Assembly (NCBI RefSeq): GCF_010509575.1
Contig: NZ_CP048437.1
Coordinates: 1,674,001-1,738,000 of the forward strand
Direction: 5' to 3'
From: Faecalibacterium duncaniae
GTDB taxonomy: Bacteria > Bacillota > Clostridia > Oscillospirales > Ruminococcaceae
DNA length: 64,000 nucleotides
The notes below the pieces were generated by a model. That model was given only the letters and a program-made list of their open reading frames with translations, was not told the DNA's origin and did no database searches. The position numbers were made by a program, and so were the translations under genes. Below are positions 53,291 to 61,413 of this stretch, one piece after another (position 1 is the stretch's first letter; each line of letters begins with the position of its first letter).

Positions 53291-54200
53291 CCCCTGTTAC
53301 TCTCTTGAAATAATCCTCAAGACTTTCTTCACAGGTATGCGCCTCTGATACCTCCAATCCGTTTTCTACAAAGGCAGTTACAATTTTCCCCACAGGTAGA
53401 TCAAGGTTGTGCAGGCGCAAATTGTGGTCGTCCTGTATGGAGAAATGGTTTTCATGGAAATTGCGCTCCAAAATTCTTGCCGCCTGTGCAGTATCAGAGA
53501 GCGTAAACCGGATATGCTTACTGCTTTTTTGCTCCAGCTCAGCAAGGCTTTCTTCTTCCAGCAATGCGCCGTGGTCGATAATTCCAATATCGTCAGCCAG
53601 CAAGGAAATCTCCGAAAGAATGTGACTGGAAATCAAAATGGTTTTTCCTCGCGCGTCACAAAGCTCACGAATAAAGGAACGTACTTCTGCAATACCGATG
53701 GGGTCGAGGCCGTTGATCGGCTCATCCAAAATCAAAAGCTCCGGATCGTGCATAACGGCAAGGGCGATGGCAAGCCGCTGCTTCATGCCAAGAGAATACT
53801 GTGAAAAGAGCTTTTTATCTTTGTAGGGCAGTCCTACCAGATCCAGAGCATCTTTGATAGCATGATTGTTTGGTACGCCCCGCAGAGTAGCAAAGATACG
53901 CAGGTTCTCTGTGCCGGTCAGATTGGGATAAAAGCCGGGGGACTCAATTAGACTGCCAATGCGGGGGAGCAACTTCTTTTCATTCCCTTGCAAAGACTTT
54001 CCCCAGATTTTGACCTCCCCGGAAGTCGGCTCCGTTAAGCCCAACAGCATTTTCATGGTAGTGGTTTTTCCGGCTCCGTTTCTGCCCAGCAGACCGTAAA
54101 TTCTCCCACGCTTCACATGAATATTTAAGTCAGCCACACTCTTTTGTGAGCCGTATTGCTTCGTCAGATTTTTTGTTTCAATGATATAATTTGTATCCAT
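53274..54200 (-). CDS. ABC transporter ATP-binding protein (bacitracin/lantibiotic type)
   Basis: 308 residues. Walker A GRNGAGKTTTMKMLLG, Q loop, signature YSLGMKQRLAIALA, Walker B LLILDEPINGLDP and H-loop ISSHILSE. The C-terminal extension is that of BcrA/LanF-like ATPases. ATG 54200 follows AGGAGGTTT. It powers the two permeases downstream. Confidence 0.93.
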   Translation of the reverse strand: MDTNYIIETKNLTKQYGSQKSVADLNIHVKRGRIYGLLGRNGAGKTTTMKMLLGLTEPTSGEVKIWGKSLQGNEKKLLPRIGSLIESPGFYPNLTGTENLRIFATLRGVPNNHAIKDALDLVGLPYKDKKLFSQYSLGMKQRLAIALAVMHDPELLILDEPINGLDPIGIAEVRSFIRELCDARGKTILISSHILSEISLLADDIGIIDHGALLEEESLAELEQKSSKHIRFTLSDTAQAARILERNFHENHFSIQDDHNLRLHNLDLPVGKIVTAFVENGLEVSEAHTCEESLEDYFKRVTGGEGIA

Positions 54201-54334
54201 ATTCAAAACCTCCTGTTCTGTAAGGTATTCTATCATGCCAACCTTGCATTAACCTTGCCGCAACCTTGCATTAACCTTGCAATTTGAAATCCAGTAAAAT
54301 GACAAAGGCTCCCGCCATAAAGACGGGAACCCGC

Positions 54335-55252
54335 TTAACTCTCCAAAGGAAAAAGCAACATAAATTCAGTTCCTTTTCCCGGCAAACTTTCAACTGTTAT
54401 ACTCCCACCCATCTTTTCTACAAGCTGATGGACAATAGAAAGACCAAGACCGCTTCCTTTTTCAGACCGTCCTTTGTCACACTTATAGAGCCGTTCAAAA
54501 ATGTGTTTCAAATCTTCCTTCTCAATTCCCACTCCATTATCCGCCAGCAGCAACTCCATGTTATTTTCCTTCTTTGACAGGGCAATTTTGATTTTGTCTG
54601 CATGGCTGTGAGCGATTACATTTTGAATAAGGTTATTGATGATCCTCATATAGCTGTCCATATCCAATCTTACCCGGACAGGCTGTTCGGGAATATCGAT
54701 GTCATACTCAACCTGTTTATCCTCAAAAATCGGTATCCAGTCAATGAGGATATTTCTTGTCAGCTCTGCGGCCTCAACGCTCTGGATTTCCAAAGCAAAC
54801 TCGTTTGAATTTAACTTGAACCAGTCAAAGAGTACATCAATATATTCTTTCAGATCATGGGCTTTCCGGCGGGCGGTTTCAATATAATCATCCCGGTCTT
54901 TTCCTGTGACCAGTCCTTTGTGTGCAGCGTCAAGATACCCAATCAGAGTAGTAAGGGGCGTTCGCACGTCATGGGAAAGGCTCGTCATAAGTTGGCGGTT
55001 GGTTTCTTCTGTCTGCCGTACAGTTGAAAGTCTGCTTTCATAGGCCACAACGATCTCATTGATTTCATAGGCAAGAGGTGCTGTCAGTTCATTTGTTGCA
55101 GATAGAATACGCCGGTTGCCATTTCCGTTTTTCACATCAACCAGCACATCGGTCATTTCTGCTATTTGTTTTTTTACACGCCGAACGAGAACGATGGAAG
55201 TCAATACAGCCACAACAGCAATCACAATGGACAAGGATACGATAATTTCCAT
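54335..55252 (-). CDS. Sensor histidine kinase of the ABC cassette
   Basis: 305 residues. One or two N-terminal membrane segments with almost no extracellular loop (intramembrane-sensing type), then HisKA (LMTSLSHDVRTPLTTLIGYLD) and HATPase_c (NLIQNVIAHSHA, DNGVGI, GSGLGLSIVHQLVEKMGG). Kinases of this type often sense antibiotics through their paired ABC transporter. The response regulator lies five bases upstream. Confidence 0.92.
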   Translation of the reverse strand: MEIIVSLSIVIAVVAVLTSIVLVRRVKKQIAEMTDVLVDVKNGNGNRRILSATNELTAPLAYEINEIVVAYESRLSTVRQTEETNRQLMTSLSHDVRTPLTTLIGYLDAAHKGLVTGKDRDDYIETARRKAHDLKEYIDVLFDWFKLNSNEFALEIQSVEAAELTRNILIDWIPIFEDKQVEYDIDIPEQPVRVRLDMDSYMRIINNLIQNVIAHSHADKIKIALSKKENNMELLLADNGVGIEKEDLKHIFERLYKCDKGRSEKGSGLGLSIVHQLVEKMGGSITVESLPGKGTEFMLLFPLES

Positions 55253-55257
55253 GCTGA

Positions 55258-55950
55258 CTACACCTCCTTATTAAACCGGTAGCCAATCCCTTTGACCGTT
55301 TGTATATACTTTGGGCTTGAAGGATTGACTTCTAATTTTTTACGAAGTCGGCTGATAATCGCCATAATGTTACTGTCATCATAGAAATATTCTTCGCCCC
55401 ATACTTCCTCATAAATCTGCTGTTTGGTCAAAATTTTCCCTTGATGTTTTGCACAGTACAGGAGCAAATCAAATTCCTTTGGGGGCAGTTCAAAAGTGCC
55501 GTTTGATGTAGTAACAGAACGATTTTCAAGGTCAATCTGCAATCCGTAAAAATTTAGCTTTTGTATGGCTCCAGCTTGCTGATTAAAGCGAGTGTAGCGG
55601 CGAATAAGAGACGCAATACGGGCAATCAGTTCATCCATATCAAACGGTTTTGTAAGATAATCGTCCGCTCCGGCCCGTAAGCCCCGTACTTTAGAAATGC
55701 TGTCATTTTTAGATGTGAACATCAAAATCGGCAAGCTGTACTCCTTGCGAATTTCTTCCAGCGTTTCAAACCCGTCCATGCCGGGCATCATCACATCCAG
55801 CACCACAAGCTGGTATTCCTGCTCTCTTAATTTTTGTAAGCCCTCTTTTCCGGTATTACAAAAATCAGCTTCTATGTTTTCTGCTTGTACGCTACGTTTA
55901 ATCAAAGTGCACAGCTCTTTGTCATCATCTATAATCAGGATTTTATTCAT
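55258..55950 (-). CDS. OmpR-family response regulator of the ABC cassette
   Basis: 230 residues. Receiver domain (start NKILIIDDDKELC, acceptor Asp in LVVLDVMMPGMDG) and winged-helix DNA-binding domain (LPPKEFDLLLYCAKHQGKILTKQQI, DSNIMAIISRLRKKL). ATG 55950 follows AAAGGAGTTG. It probably induces the ABC genes when the kinase detects a peptide antibiotic. Confidence 0.94.
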   Translation of the reverse strand: MNKILIIDDDKELCTLIKRSVQAENIEADFCNTGKEGLQKLREQEYQLVVLDVMMPGMDGFETLEEIRKEYSLPILMFTSKNDSISKVRGLRAGADDYLTKPFDMDELIARIASLIRRYTRFNQQAGAIQKLNFYGLQIDLENRSVTTSNGTFELPPKEFDLLLYCAKHQGKILTKQQIYEEVWGEEYFYDDSNIMAIISRLRKKLEVNPSSPKYIQTVKGIGYRFNKEV

Positions 55951-56131
55951 GGCGCAACTCCTTTCCTTGTTTTGTCCTTCCGTCAATCGGCTTTTCCGCA
56001 TCTTTTGGAATTAGCCAGATAGTTGCCATCTTTACAGCACCAGGAATACGCCCGGCAGCACAATAGTAATTTACTCTACGAGGTGTCACGCCCCATTTTT
56101 CGGCGGCCTCTTTTAGTGTCATATAATCCAT
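55943..56131 (-). CDS. Excisionase/MerR-type helix-turn-helix protein
   Basis: A 62-residue protein with a winged helix of the excisionase kind (YMTLKEAAEKWGVTPRRVNYYCAAGRIPGAVKMATIWLIPKDAEKP). It overlaps the response regulator start by 8 bases, so it leads that operon. Could regulate the cassette, or be an element regulator or Xis-like factor. Confidence 0.82.
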   Translation of the reverse strand: MDYMTLKEAAEKWGVTPRRVNYYCAAGRIPGAVKMATIWLIPKDAEKPIDGRTKQGKELRHE

Positions 56132-56281
56132 TCTGCACCTCCATAGAGTATATTATAGTTCTTCGACTCGAACAATACAAGTTTTGGAAGAAAAGAATGT
56201 GAAATTAAATAGTCAGTAGTATGAAATACACAGTCGTTCAAATAATATCACATGAAATGTAAAATCATATCAGGTGATGTT

Positions 56282-56641
56282 ATGAAGATAGAACGAGATG
56301 AAAGACGCTTTGATTTTCACGATATAGGGCTCGCCATCAAGCGTGCAAGAGAAGCCAGCGGTATGACACAGGAGCAACTGGCCTATATTGTTGACCGCGC
56401 TCCGCGTACCATTATGTATAATGAAAATGATGGTCAGCATCCAAGCTTCAACACCTTTTATCAGATGGTCACAATGTTTGATATATCGGTGGATCAATAC
56501 TTTTACCCGTCCCAGAATAGCGGGAGCGAGTGCAGGAAGCGGATTGATGCCATGTTGAACGCCTTGGACGAAAGAGAATTGAAAATCGTTGAAGCTACAA
56601 TCCAAGCGATGAAAGCGGCCAAGGAAACGGAGGATGCGTAA
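56282..56641 (+). CDS. XRE-family transcriptional regulator
   Basis: About 119 residues. Helix-turn-helix (IGLAIKRAREASGMTQEQLAYIVDRAPRTIMYNENDGQHPSFNTFYQMVTMFDISVDQYF) and a C-terminal helix. It is divergent from the HTH/two-component genes, with about 150 AT-rich bases between them that should hold both promoters. ATG 56282 follows CAGGTGAT; another ATG at 56252 is in frame. It is a probable repressor within the mobile element. Confidence 0.87.
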   Translation: MKIERDERRFDFHDIGLAIKRAREASGMTQEQLAYIVDRAPRTIMYNENDGQHPSFNTFYQMVTMFDISVDQYFYPSQNSGSECRKRIDAMLNALDERELKIVEATIQAMKAAKETEDA

Positions 56642-56689
56642 AGAGAAACACGCGCCTCCGTTTTTTCGCGCCACTTCCGGGGTTGCGCG

Positions 56690-56810
56690 TTTCGGCAAGC
56701 AATTCGGGTGTGGCCACACTCCGAAATTTTTGCTGGCCGCAGGCCCGCAAAAATGCTTGTTGGGGAGCTCCCCAAACCCGCTGGACTTCGGGACAAATTG
56801 TCCCAAAGTT
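56690..56810. repeat. Cluster of nested inverted repeats
   Basis: In order: TTCGG-TGTGG with CCACA-CCGAA (56703-56725); TTTTTGC (56727-56733) with GCAAAAA (56747-56753), bounded by CAAGCA/TGCTTG; a perfect 16-base palindrome TTGGGGAGCTCCCCAA (56760-56775); and the GGGACA palindrome at 56785. No gene is evident. It may be an origin or transfer site, or a regulatory region. Confidence 0.7.
56785..56809. repeat. GGGACA palindrome, copy 4
   Basis: Arms ACTTCGGGACA and TGTCCCAAAGT, spacer AAT, one mismatch. Confidence 0.9.
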
Positions 56811-56844
56811 CCGGCGCTATGCGCCTGTTGTCTGCGGCCTGTCG

Positions 56845-58257
56845 CTATCGCTCCTGGGCCTTATTTTCCCGCCCGTCTGTCACGCCGAGCAGATGATCTA
56901 TGTTCGCTTTGACCGCCACAGCCTGCCGCATATCCGCCTGGGCCTTGCGGTATTCCGCATAGAGGGCTTTTTTCTTTCCCGCCAATTCCTGGCGGGACTT
57001 TTTCATATCCGCCATCTTTGGCAATTTTGCACCGTCCAAAAGCTCATTCATAGTGGCCCGGGCCGCCCGGTAAGCGGCAAGCTCCGCCTCATGCTCCGAC
57101 AGATATTTTTTACTGTACCGGGCCGCCTTGTAACCGTCAAACACAGGCCGGGTTTTTGCGTAGTCCACAGTAGCCGCCATGAGCCCGGAGGTCTTTTCCA
57201 GCTCCGCCTCCGTTTGCCGCAATTCCTCGGACAGCGTGTGAAAACGCTCTACTGCCTTTTCTGTACTGGCCGCCAGCGCCTCATAGTCCATCAAATCATT
57301 TTCCCGCAGGTACTGGAGCGCAGCAGCCATCTGTTTCAGATTGTAAACCTTGGCCCACCGTTCATAGGCCGGGCCCTTGCCCTGTGCCATGCGCTCTTGA
57401 ATGTCTATAATCAGATTAACACGCCGGGCAGGAGCCGGAGCCTCCTGCGGGAGCTCCGGGATCGGACGCTCCCCGGCAATCATAGCCCGGATGTCCTCGG
57501 GATCAAAACCATCCCCGAGGGTAGATGCCCGCAGGCGGGTGGGCTTATCCTGTCCGGGAGCAAGAAAGGAGATCACACCGCCACGGCCATGCTTTACCAG
57601 AAAGCCGGTCTCCTCCATGAGCCTCAGAAACGCCGGAAAATCGGCGGGCTGTTTTTTCAGAGCCTCCACGATGGCCAGCCGCACCCGCTGTTTTGCAGAG
57701 GGCGGCTTTTCCACAATCCACTGGCCATAATGGAGATACCGGCCCTTGCTGTGCTGTTTTGGATTTTGGATCACAGAGAGGTCATGCTCAACGCACACCC
57801 GGTCAGAGAGCCGCCGCAGAGCAAAGCTGGAGCCGATAAAATTATGGAACTTCCGGGAGCGGTCAAAGGCCGTTGAATTGAAATAAATGTGATTGTGGAG
57901 GTGGCTCTTGTCTGTGTGGGTGCAGACAAAAAACTGATACTTTCCCTTTGTCCAGCGCATGGCTGTTTCATAGCCGATCTGGTTGGCCTCCTCTGCTGTT
58001 ACTTCGCCGGGTGGGAACGCCTGCCGGATTTGAAAAAACAGGGCTCCACGCTCTACGGCCCGGCCCATTTCCGCCTGGTACTGACTCTTTACCAGCAGAA
58101 ACTCAGCGGGAGCCGTGGCCGGATCGCAGAGGTATGAGGACAGGGCTCCCAGCTTTTTCGGATTAAGCCCATAGTTAAAGCGTTCCTCCATTGTCTGGAC
58201 AGCGCCTTTCCCAGCCGCCACCTTGTAGGGCCGGATATAAGTTGTAGCCGTGAGCAC
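56845..58257 (-). CDS. Relaxase/mobilization nuclease (MOBP, CTn type)
   Basis: About 470 residues. Conserved blocks: KGAVQTMEERFNYGLNP, ALFFQIRQAFPPGEVT, the three-His motif THTDKSHLHNHIYFNS, and HSKGRYLHYGQW. The C-terminal half is helical. It is the main relaxase of Tn1549/CTn-type elements, distinct from the MobQ-type enzyme at 43925. The start is uncertain: GTG 58257 lies two bases from AAGGAGG, TTG 58269 overlaps nothing useful, and ACG 58251 is seven bases after that site and fits the family N-terminus. Confidence 0.92.
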   Translation of the reverse strand: MLTATTYIRPYKVAAGKGAVQTMEERFNYGLNPKKLGALSSYLCDPATAPAEFLLVKSQYQAEMGRAVERGALFFQIRQAFPPGEVTAEEANQIGYETAMRWTKGKYQFFVCTHTDKSHLHNHIYFNSTAFDRSRKFHNFIGSSFALRRLSDRVCVEHDLSVIQNPKQHSKGRYLHYGQWIVEKPPSAKQRVRLAIVEALKKQPADFPAFLRLMEETGFLVKHGRGGVISFLAPGQDKPTRLRASTLGDGFDPEDIRAMIAGERPIPELPQEAPAPARRVNLIIDIQERMAQGKGPAYERWAKVYNLKQMAAALQYLRENDLMDYEALAASTEKAVERFHTLSEELRQTEAELEKTSGLMAATVDYAKTRPVFDGYKAARYSKKYLSEHEAELAAYRAARATMNELLDGAKLPKMADMKKSRQELAGKKKALYAEYRKAQADMRQAVAVKANIDHLLGVTDGRENKAQER

Positions 58258-58266
58258 ACCTCCTTC

Positions 58267-58300
58267 CAAAAGAAAACGGCGGCTGTCCGTCCAGCCGCCG
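58267..58300 (-). terminator. Hairpin before the second relaxase gene
   Basis: Perfect arms CGGCGGCTG (58277-58285) and CAGCCGCCG (58292-58300); read leftward, TTTTCTTTTGG follows. It would cut transcription coming from the CD1845 gene. Confidence 0.75.
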
Positions 58301-58307
58301 CAGGGGG

Positions 58308-58330
58308 CTTCGGGACAAATTGTCCCAAAG
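58308..58330. repeat. GGGACA palindrome, copy 5
   Basis: Arms CTTCGGGACA and TGTCCCAAAG, spacer AAT. It lies two bases past the CD1845 stop. Confidence 0.9.
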
Positions 58331-58332
58331 CG

Positions 58333-58620
58333 TTATCCTGTGATAAAACTCTTTAGCGAGTAGTTGAGACTGTCCAGCTTGTCAATGAGCCACTCCGCCA
58401 CAGCGGGCAGGCCGAAGGGCGAAACAGCAAAGGCGATCACAAGCCCCTGTATGCCCCAGCGATCCCCCGTGATTAAAGCAAACAGGGCTCCGATCAGACA
58501 GAGAAAGGACAGGGCGCAGAACACCCATGACGCAAAGGAAAAAGCAAAATTCAATACTGCCACAAGGAGCGTGAGGGCCAGAACAAAGGGGGCCGCTAAA
58601 AGTTTCAGAATGATCCGCAT
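58333..58620 (-). CDS. CD1845-family membrane protein
   Basis: About 95 residues with three hydrophobic segments (LLAAPFVLALTLLVAVLNF, FCALSFLCLIGALFALI, LVIAFAVSPFGLPAVAEWL) and the family end DSLNYSLKSFITG. Known from C. difficile conjugative transposons next to the relaxase genes; function unknown, likely part of or near the transfer complex. GGAGGTATC precedes the ATG. Confidence 0.9.
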   Translation of the reverse strand: MRIILKLLAAPFVLALTLLVAVLNFAFSFASWVFCALSFLCLIGALFALITGDRWGIQGLVIAFAVSPFGLPAVAEWLIDKLDSLNYSLKSFITG

Positions 58621-58668
58621 CGCTTGATACCTCCTTGAAAAGTGTGGTTTATGGTTCCTTACATGATA

Positions 58669-58697
58669 ATTATACCTCTGTCCGGGAGGGACAACAA
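58669..58697 (-). promoter_or_regulatory. CD1845 promoter, cassette copy B
   Basis: Leftward: TTGTTG (58697-58692), 17 bases, TATAAT (58674-58669). Almost the same as the recombinase promoter at 49629. Confidence 0.78.
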
Positions 58698-58718
58698 GGA
58701 TGCCTCCGGCTTTCAGCA

Positions 58719-58741
58719 CCTCGGGACAAATTGTCCCGAAG
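58719..58741. repeat. GGGACA palindrome, copy 6
   Basis: Arms CCTCGGGACA and TGTCCCGAAG, spacer AAT. It lies 21 bases upstream of the CD1845 -35 box. Confidence 0.9.
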
Positions 58742-58783
58742 TAGTGAAAACCGGGGAGCGGCATACGCCACTCCCCGGCAGGA

Positions 58784-59131
58784 TCAGAGCTCCACCAATG
58801 CGGAGAGCTTTTTCAGCAGATCGAACAGCGGCCCCCACAGGGCGGCATAGTCCCGTTGCAAAGCGGCGATCTCCTCGGGGTAAATCCCGCCGTAGGTGTT
58901 GGCCTGGATCGCCACTTGATTGAGGTTGTTTGAGCACCGCCGCTGGAGCGATACCAACTCCCGGACGGGCGAGAGGTCAACATGGAGCACATAGCCATTG
59001 AGGGCCATTTTCCGCATATAGGCCCCCATATTGCGGATGCCCGACTCGGCCATGCGTTGTTGAATAAGGGCCTGCTCCTCCTCGGACACCATCACATGGA
59101 GATGGATCGGGCGGCGGCGTTTCTTTGTCAT
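58784..59131 (-). CDS. MobC-like relaxosome protein
   Basis: 115 residues. Start KRRRPIHLHVMVSEEEQALIQQRMAESGIRNMGAYMRKMAL (a ribbon-helix-helix-like DNA-binding part), then LVSLQRRCSNNLNQVAIQANTYGGIYPEEIAALQ, the MobC core. It helps the MOBP relaxase bind its origin. It overlaps the 56-residue gene upstream in ATGA. Confidence 0.9.
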   Translation of the reverse strand: MTKKRRRPIHLHVMVSEEEQALIQQRMAESGIRNMGAYMRKMALNGYVLHVDLSPVRELVSLQRRCSNNLNQVAIQANTYGGIYPEEIAALQRDYAALWGPLFDLLKKLSALVEL

Positions 59132-59298
59132 CGTTCCTCCCGTTCCCGGCTCCGGCGCTTGTGGGGCGGTTCCTTAACCTTATCCAGCTCCTTTTCCTCC
59201 GGGGGTGGGGCCTGGTTATTGAGAACACCGTCCAGCATATTGTAATTGTGCTCGGTGGCGATCTCCGCACTTTTCATCGGGTTATATCTTTCTTCCAT
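59128..59298 (-). CDS. Small acidic/basic protein of the transfer region
   Basis: A 56-residue product: MEERYNPMKSAEIATEHNYN, then MLDGVLNNQAPPPEEKELDK and a basic end KRRSRERE. GGAGGATTTGT precedes ATG 59298, and the stop overlaps the MobC start, so it is translationally coupled. No family recognised. Confidence 0.75.
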   Translation of the reverse strand: MEERYNPMKSAEIATEHNYNMLDGVLNNQAPPPEEKELDKVKEPPHKRRSREREER

Positions 59299-59308
59299 AC
59301 AAATCCTC

Positions 59309-59908
59309 CTATCGGTCGCCCCGGTCGGGGGCCTTTTTCTTATGGATGGGATCGCCCTGGCTGGCTTCGGCCAGAGCTCCGGCCTCTTTCATCTGCTGGG
59401 CAATCGAGAGGGGCCTGTCATCGTTTTTTCGGGATAATTCAGAAATGACGGAGGCAGGACGGAGCTCATAGTCAGACGCCTCCTTTTCGGTCAGCGGTCT
59501 TGTATAAGTCAGATGCCCCCATGCCAGAAATGCGCCGCCCTCCACCGGGATGCGGCGGTCATAGTTGACGATCTCATCCGGGGCATTGTGGGGCGGTTTG
59601 GGGAATGTCCCGATGTCCACAGGCCGCTGGGTAGAGTAATATTTGTAAAGGCCGGGGGCCTCGGTCTGCACGATCCCCACATAGTAAAGCCGCTGATAGT
59701 CCTTTACCCGGTCTGAAAAATCCTGTTCCATAGCGGCCAGATCGTTGCCGTAATGTCCCCATTCATACTGCCGCTGGCCGTTCTTATCATCGTAACAGGC
59801 CCATGTGACATAGGGGGATGGAGCTGTGGGATGATGCCCCAGCGCAAAGCCCCTGCCATTTTCCAGCATCACAGCCTTCAAAATGGAATAGCCTTGATTT
59901 TTGTCCAC
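59309..59908 (-). CDS. Conserved conjugative-element protein
   Basis: 199 residues, soluble. Starts YSILKAVMLENGRGFALGHHPTAPSPYVTWACYDDKNG and continues with RQYEWGHYGNDLAAMEQDFSDR. Proteins of this plan recur in clostridial CTns between DNA-modification and mobilization genes; no function is established. The tail is charged (KKKAPDRGDR). Ten bases separate it from the small gene downstream. Confidence 0.75.
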   Translation of the reverse strand: MDKNQGYSILKAVMLENGRGFALGHHPTAPSPYVTWACYDDKNGQRQYEWGHYGNDLAAMEQDFSDRVKDYQRLYYVGIVQTEAPGLYKYYSTQRPVDIGTFPKPPHNAPDEIVNYDRRIPVEGGAFLAWGHLTYTRPLTEKEASDYELRPASVISELSRKNDDRPLSIAQQMKEAGALAEASQGDPIHKKKAPDRGDR

Positions 59909-59921
59909 AAATACACCTCCT

Positions 59922-60878
59922 TCATCGTGTCATATCCTTTTCCGTTTTCCGGGCAAAGGGCTGGAGCTGGTAAGGGCTCTGCCCATCCTCCGGGCGCAAA
60001 AATTCCATCCGGCCCGCCGCATATATGGCATTTTTCGTAAGCTGTCTCTGCCATGCTCCCTGGCTGGGAGCCCACTTAAAACCGTTGCTTTTCAGTTCCC
60101 GCCGCTGTTCCTCCGATGGCTTTTCCTCAAAAAAGAGCTGCAAGCGGTTTTCTCCTTCGTTGATTTCCGCCCGTCCCCCGGGAAAGGCCCAGCCCGCATA
60201 TTCCGACTGGCTTTTCAAATCCTCAATGCGCTGGCGTGTGCGGCGGATGTTGGCGTTGTTGTTGGTAAGCAGATAGGACGGATAGGGTACGGGATTTTTG
60301 CGCCAGTCGGATGCCATAGAGGACTGGAACTTTCCAATTTCCTCGGCGGACAGGACGGGACAGCCCTCCAGCGTTTTATGCTTGCGGTAGTAGGCATTGA
60401 CGGTTTTCATTTCCTCCTGCATGGCCTCCAGCCCTGCCAGCTTCGCCTCCAGCTTTTCCACGGCCCGGTCATCGTCTGCGCTGATCCCGCCCATACCTGT
60501 TGAGCGCACCTTATCCAGCAGGCCCTCGATCTGCATATATTCGCCCATATTCTTATCCCGGGCGGCGTTCTGCTTTTCCTTTTTCCGCACCGGGAAGTTG
60601 GAGCCTCCGGCGATGAGGATCGAGGGTACACGGGCATCTATGAGATTGCACTGGTTGATGTTCTCCGCCAGCTTGCGGGCATAGCGGTCTATGAGCCCGT
60701 CAATCTTTTCGTGGTACATGGGATCGACACGCCCTTTCTGCTGTTTCCCGAGGGTATAGGCCCGATCCACCATTTCACGGTAAGCGGCGGTGGCGGAGCC
60801 GGGAACATAGTCGGAAAAGCTGTTGGCGTTTTTGGCACGCCGGGCGGCCTCCTCATTGATGGGGTAATATTTCGGCAT
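59922..60878 (-). CDS. Conserved conjugative-element protein
   Basis: About 318 residues. Start PKYYPINEEAARRAKNANSFSDYVPGSAT; a long central helical part; and a C-terminal block (SNGFKWAPSQGAWQRQLTKNAIYAA) that resembles part of DUF3560-type proteins. ATG 60878 follows GAGGAGG. Function unknown; it may act in DNA handling or antirestriction. Confidence 0.75.
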   Translation of the reverse strand: MPKYYPINEEAARRAKNANSFSDYVPGSATAAYREMVDRAYTLGKQQKGRVDPMYHEKIDGLIDRYARKLAENINQCNLIDARVPSILIAGGSNFPVRKKEKQNAARDKNMGEYMQIEGLLDKVRSTGMGGISADDDRAVEKLEAKLAGLEAMQEEMKTVNAYYRKHKTLEGCPVLSAEEIGKFQSSMASDWRKNPVPYPSYLLTNNNANIRRTRQRIEDLKSQSEYAGWAFPGGRAEINEGENRLQLFFEEKPSEEQRRELKSNGFKWAPSQGAWQRQLTKNAIYAAGRMEFLRPEDGQSPYQLQPFARKTEKDMTR

Positions 60879-60902
60879 AATTCCTCCTCTCAGAAAGCGG
60901 GT

Positions 60903-60927
60903 ACTTCGGGACAAAGTGTCCCAAAGT
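60903..60927. repeat. GGGACA palindrome, copy 7
   Basis: Arms ACTTCGGGACA and TGTCCCAAAGT, spacer AAG. It lies 24 bases before the ATG of the gene at 59922-60878. Confidence 0.9.
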
Positions 60928-61040
60928 CCCGCTGTATGGATGTTGACAGCATCGGGGCAAACGGGGCCAGACCGTAGAATGATACGGCAGGCCAACGAAA
61001 TGGCCCCGGAAAGCCTTGCTATAAGCGGGTTTTACAGGCC

Positions 61041-61409
61041 CTAATTGTCAACGGATGCACCCCGCTTTTTCCGCATATATTCCCGTTGCTGGCGGCGGTG
61101 GGCTTTCTTTGCACAGGCCGCCGAGCAGTACGCCTGCCGCCTGTCCGGGGGAACAGGCCCGCCGCATACCGGGCATATCTTAAAATCCGGCCTTGGGCCC
61201 TCGCTCATAAGGGCCACTTCCAGCGCCGGATCAAGGGGCAGGACGGACTCCCGGAAATAGCGGCAGTATGATCCCGTCCAGCATTTACCCAGCATATAGC
61301 AATCGCTATCCAGCGGCAGGCATCCGTATTCCCGGTCATAGTTAGCGCACCATGTTACCACAAGAGAGCGGATCGCTGTCTTTTCCTTGCGTGTCAGTTC
61401 ACGGGACAA
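61041..61409 (-). CDS. Cysteine-rich VLP-domain protein, second member
   Basis: A 122-residue protein: VVTWCANYDREYGCLPLDSDCYMLGKCWTG, FRESVLPLDP (the VLP motif), CPVCGGPVPPDRRQAYCSAACAKKAHRR and a basic tail. Same family and plan as 42727-43125. Probable zinc-binding, nucleic-acid-associated element protein. Confidence 0.87.
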   Translation of the reverse strand: MSRELTRKEKTAIRSLVVTWCANYDREYGCLPLDSDCYMLGKCWTGSYCRYFRESVLPLDPALEVALMSEGPRPDFKICPVCGGPVPPDRRQAYCSAACAKKAHRRQQREYMRKKRGASVDN

Positions 61410-61413
61410 TCCA

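Noticed and set aside
56683..57876. Rightward frame of 397 codons
   Set aside because: Antisense to the MOBP relaxase, whose His motif is intact.
58331..58340. ATCCTG, resembling an RP4-type nic core
   Set aside because: It is within CD1845 codons, very short, and lacks an adjacent inverted repeat of the usual kind; likely chance.
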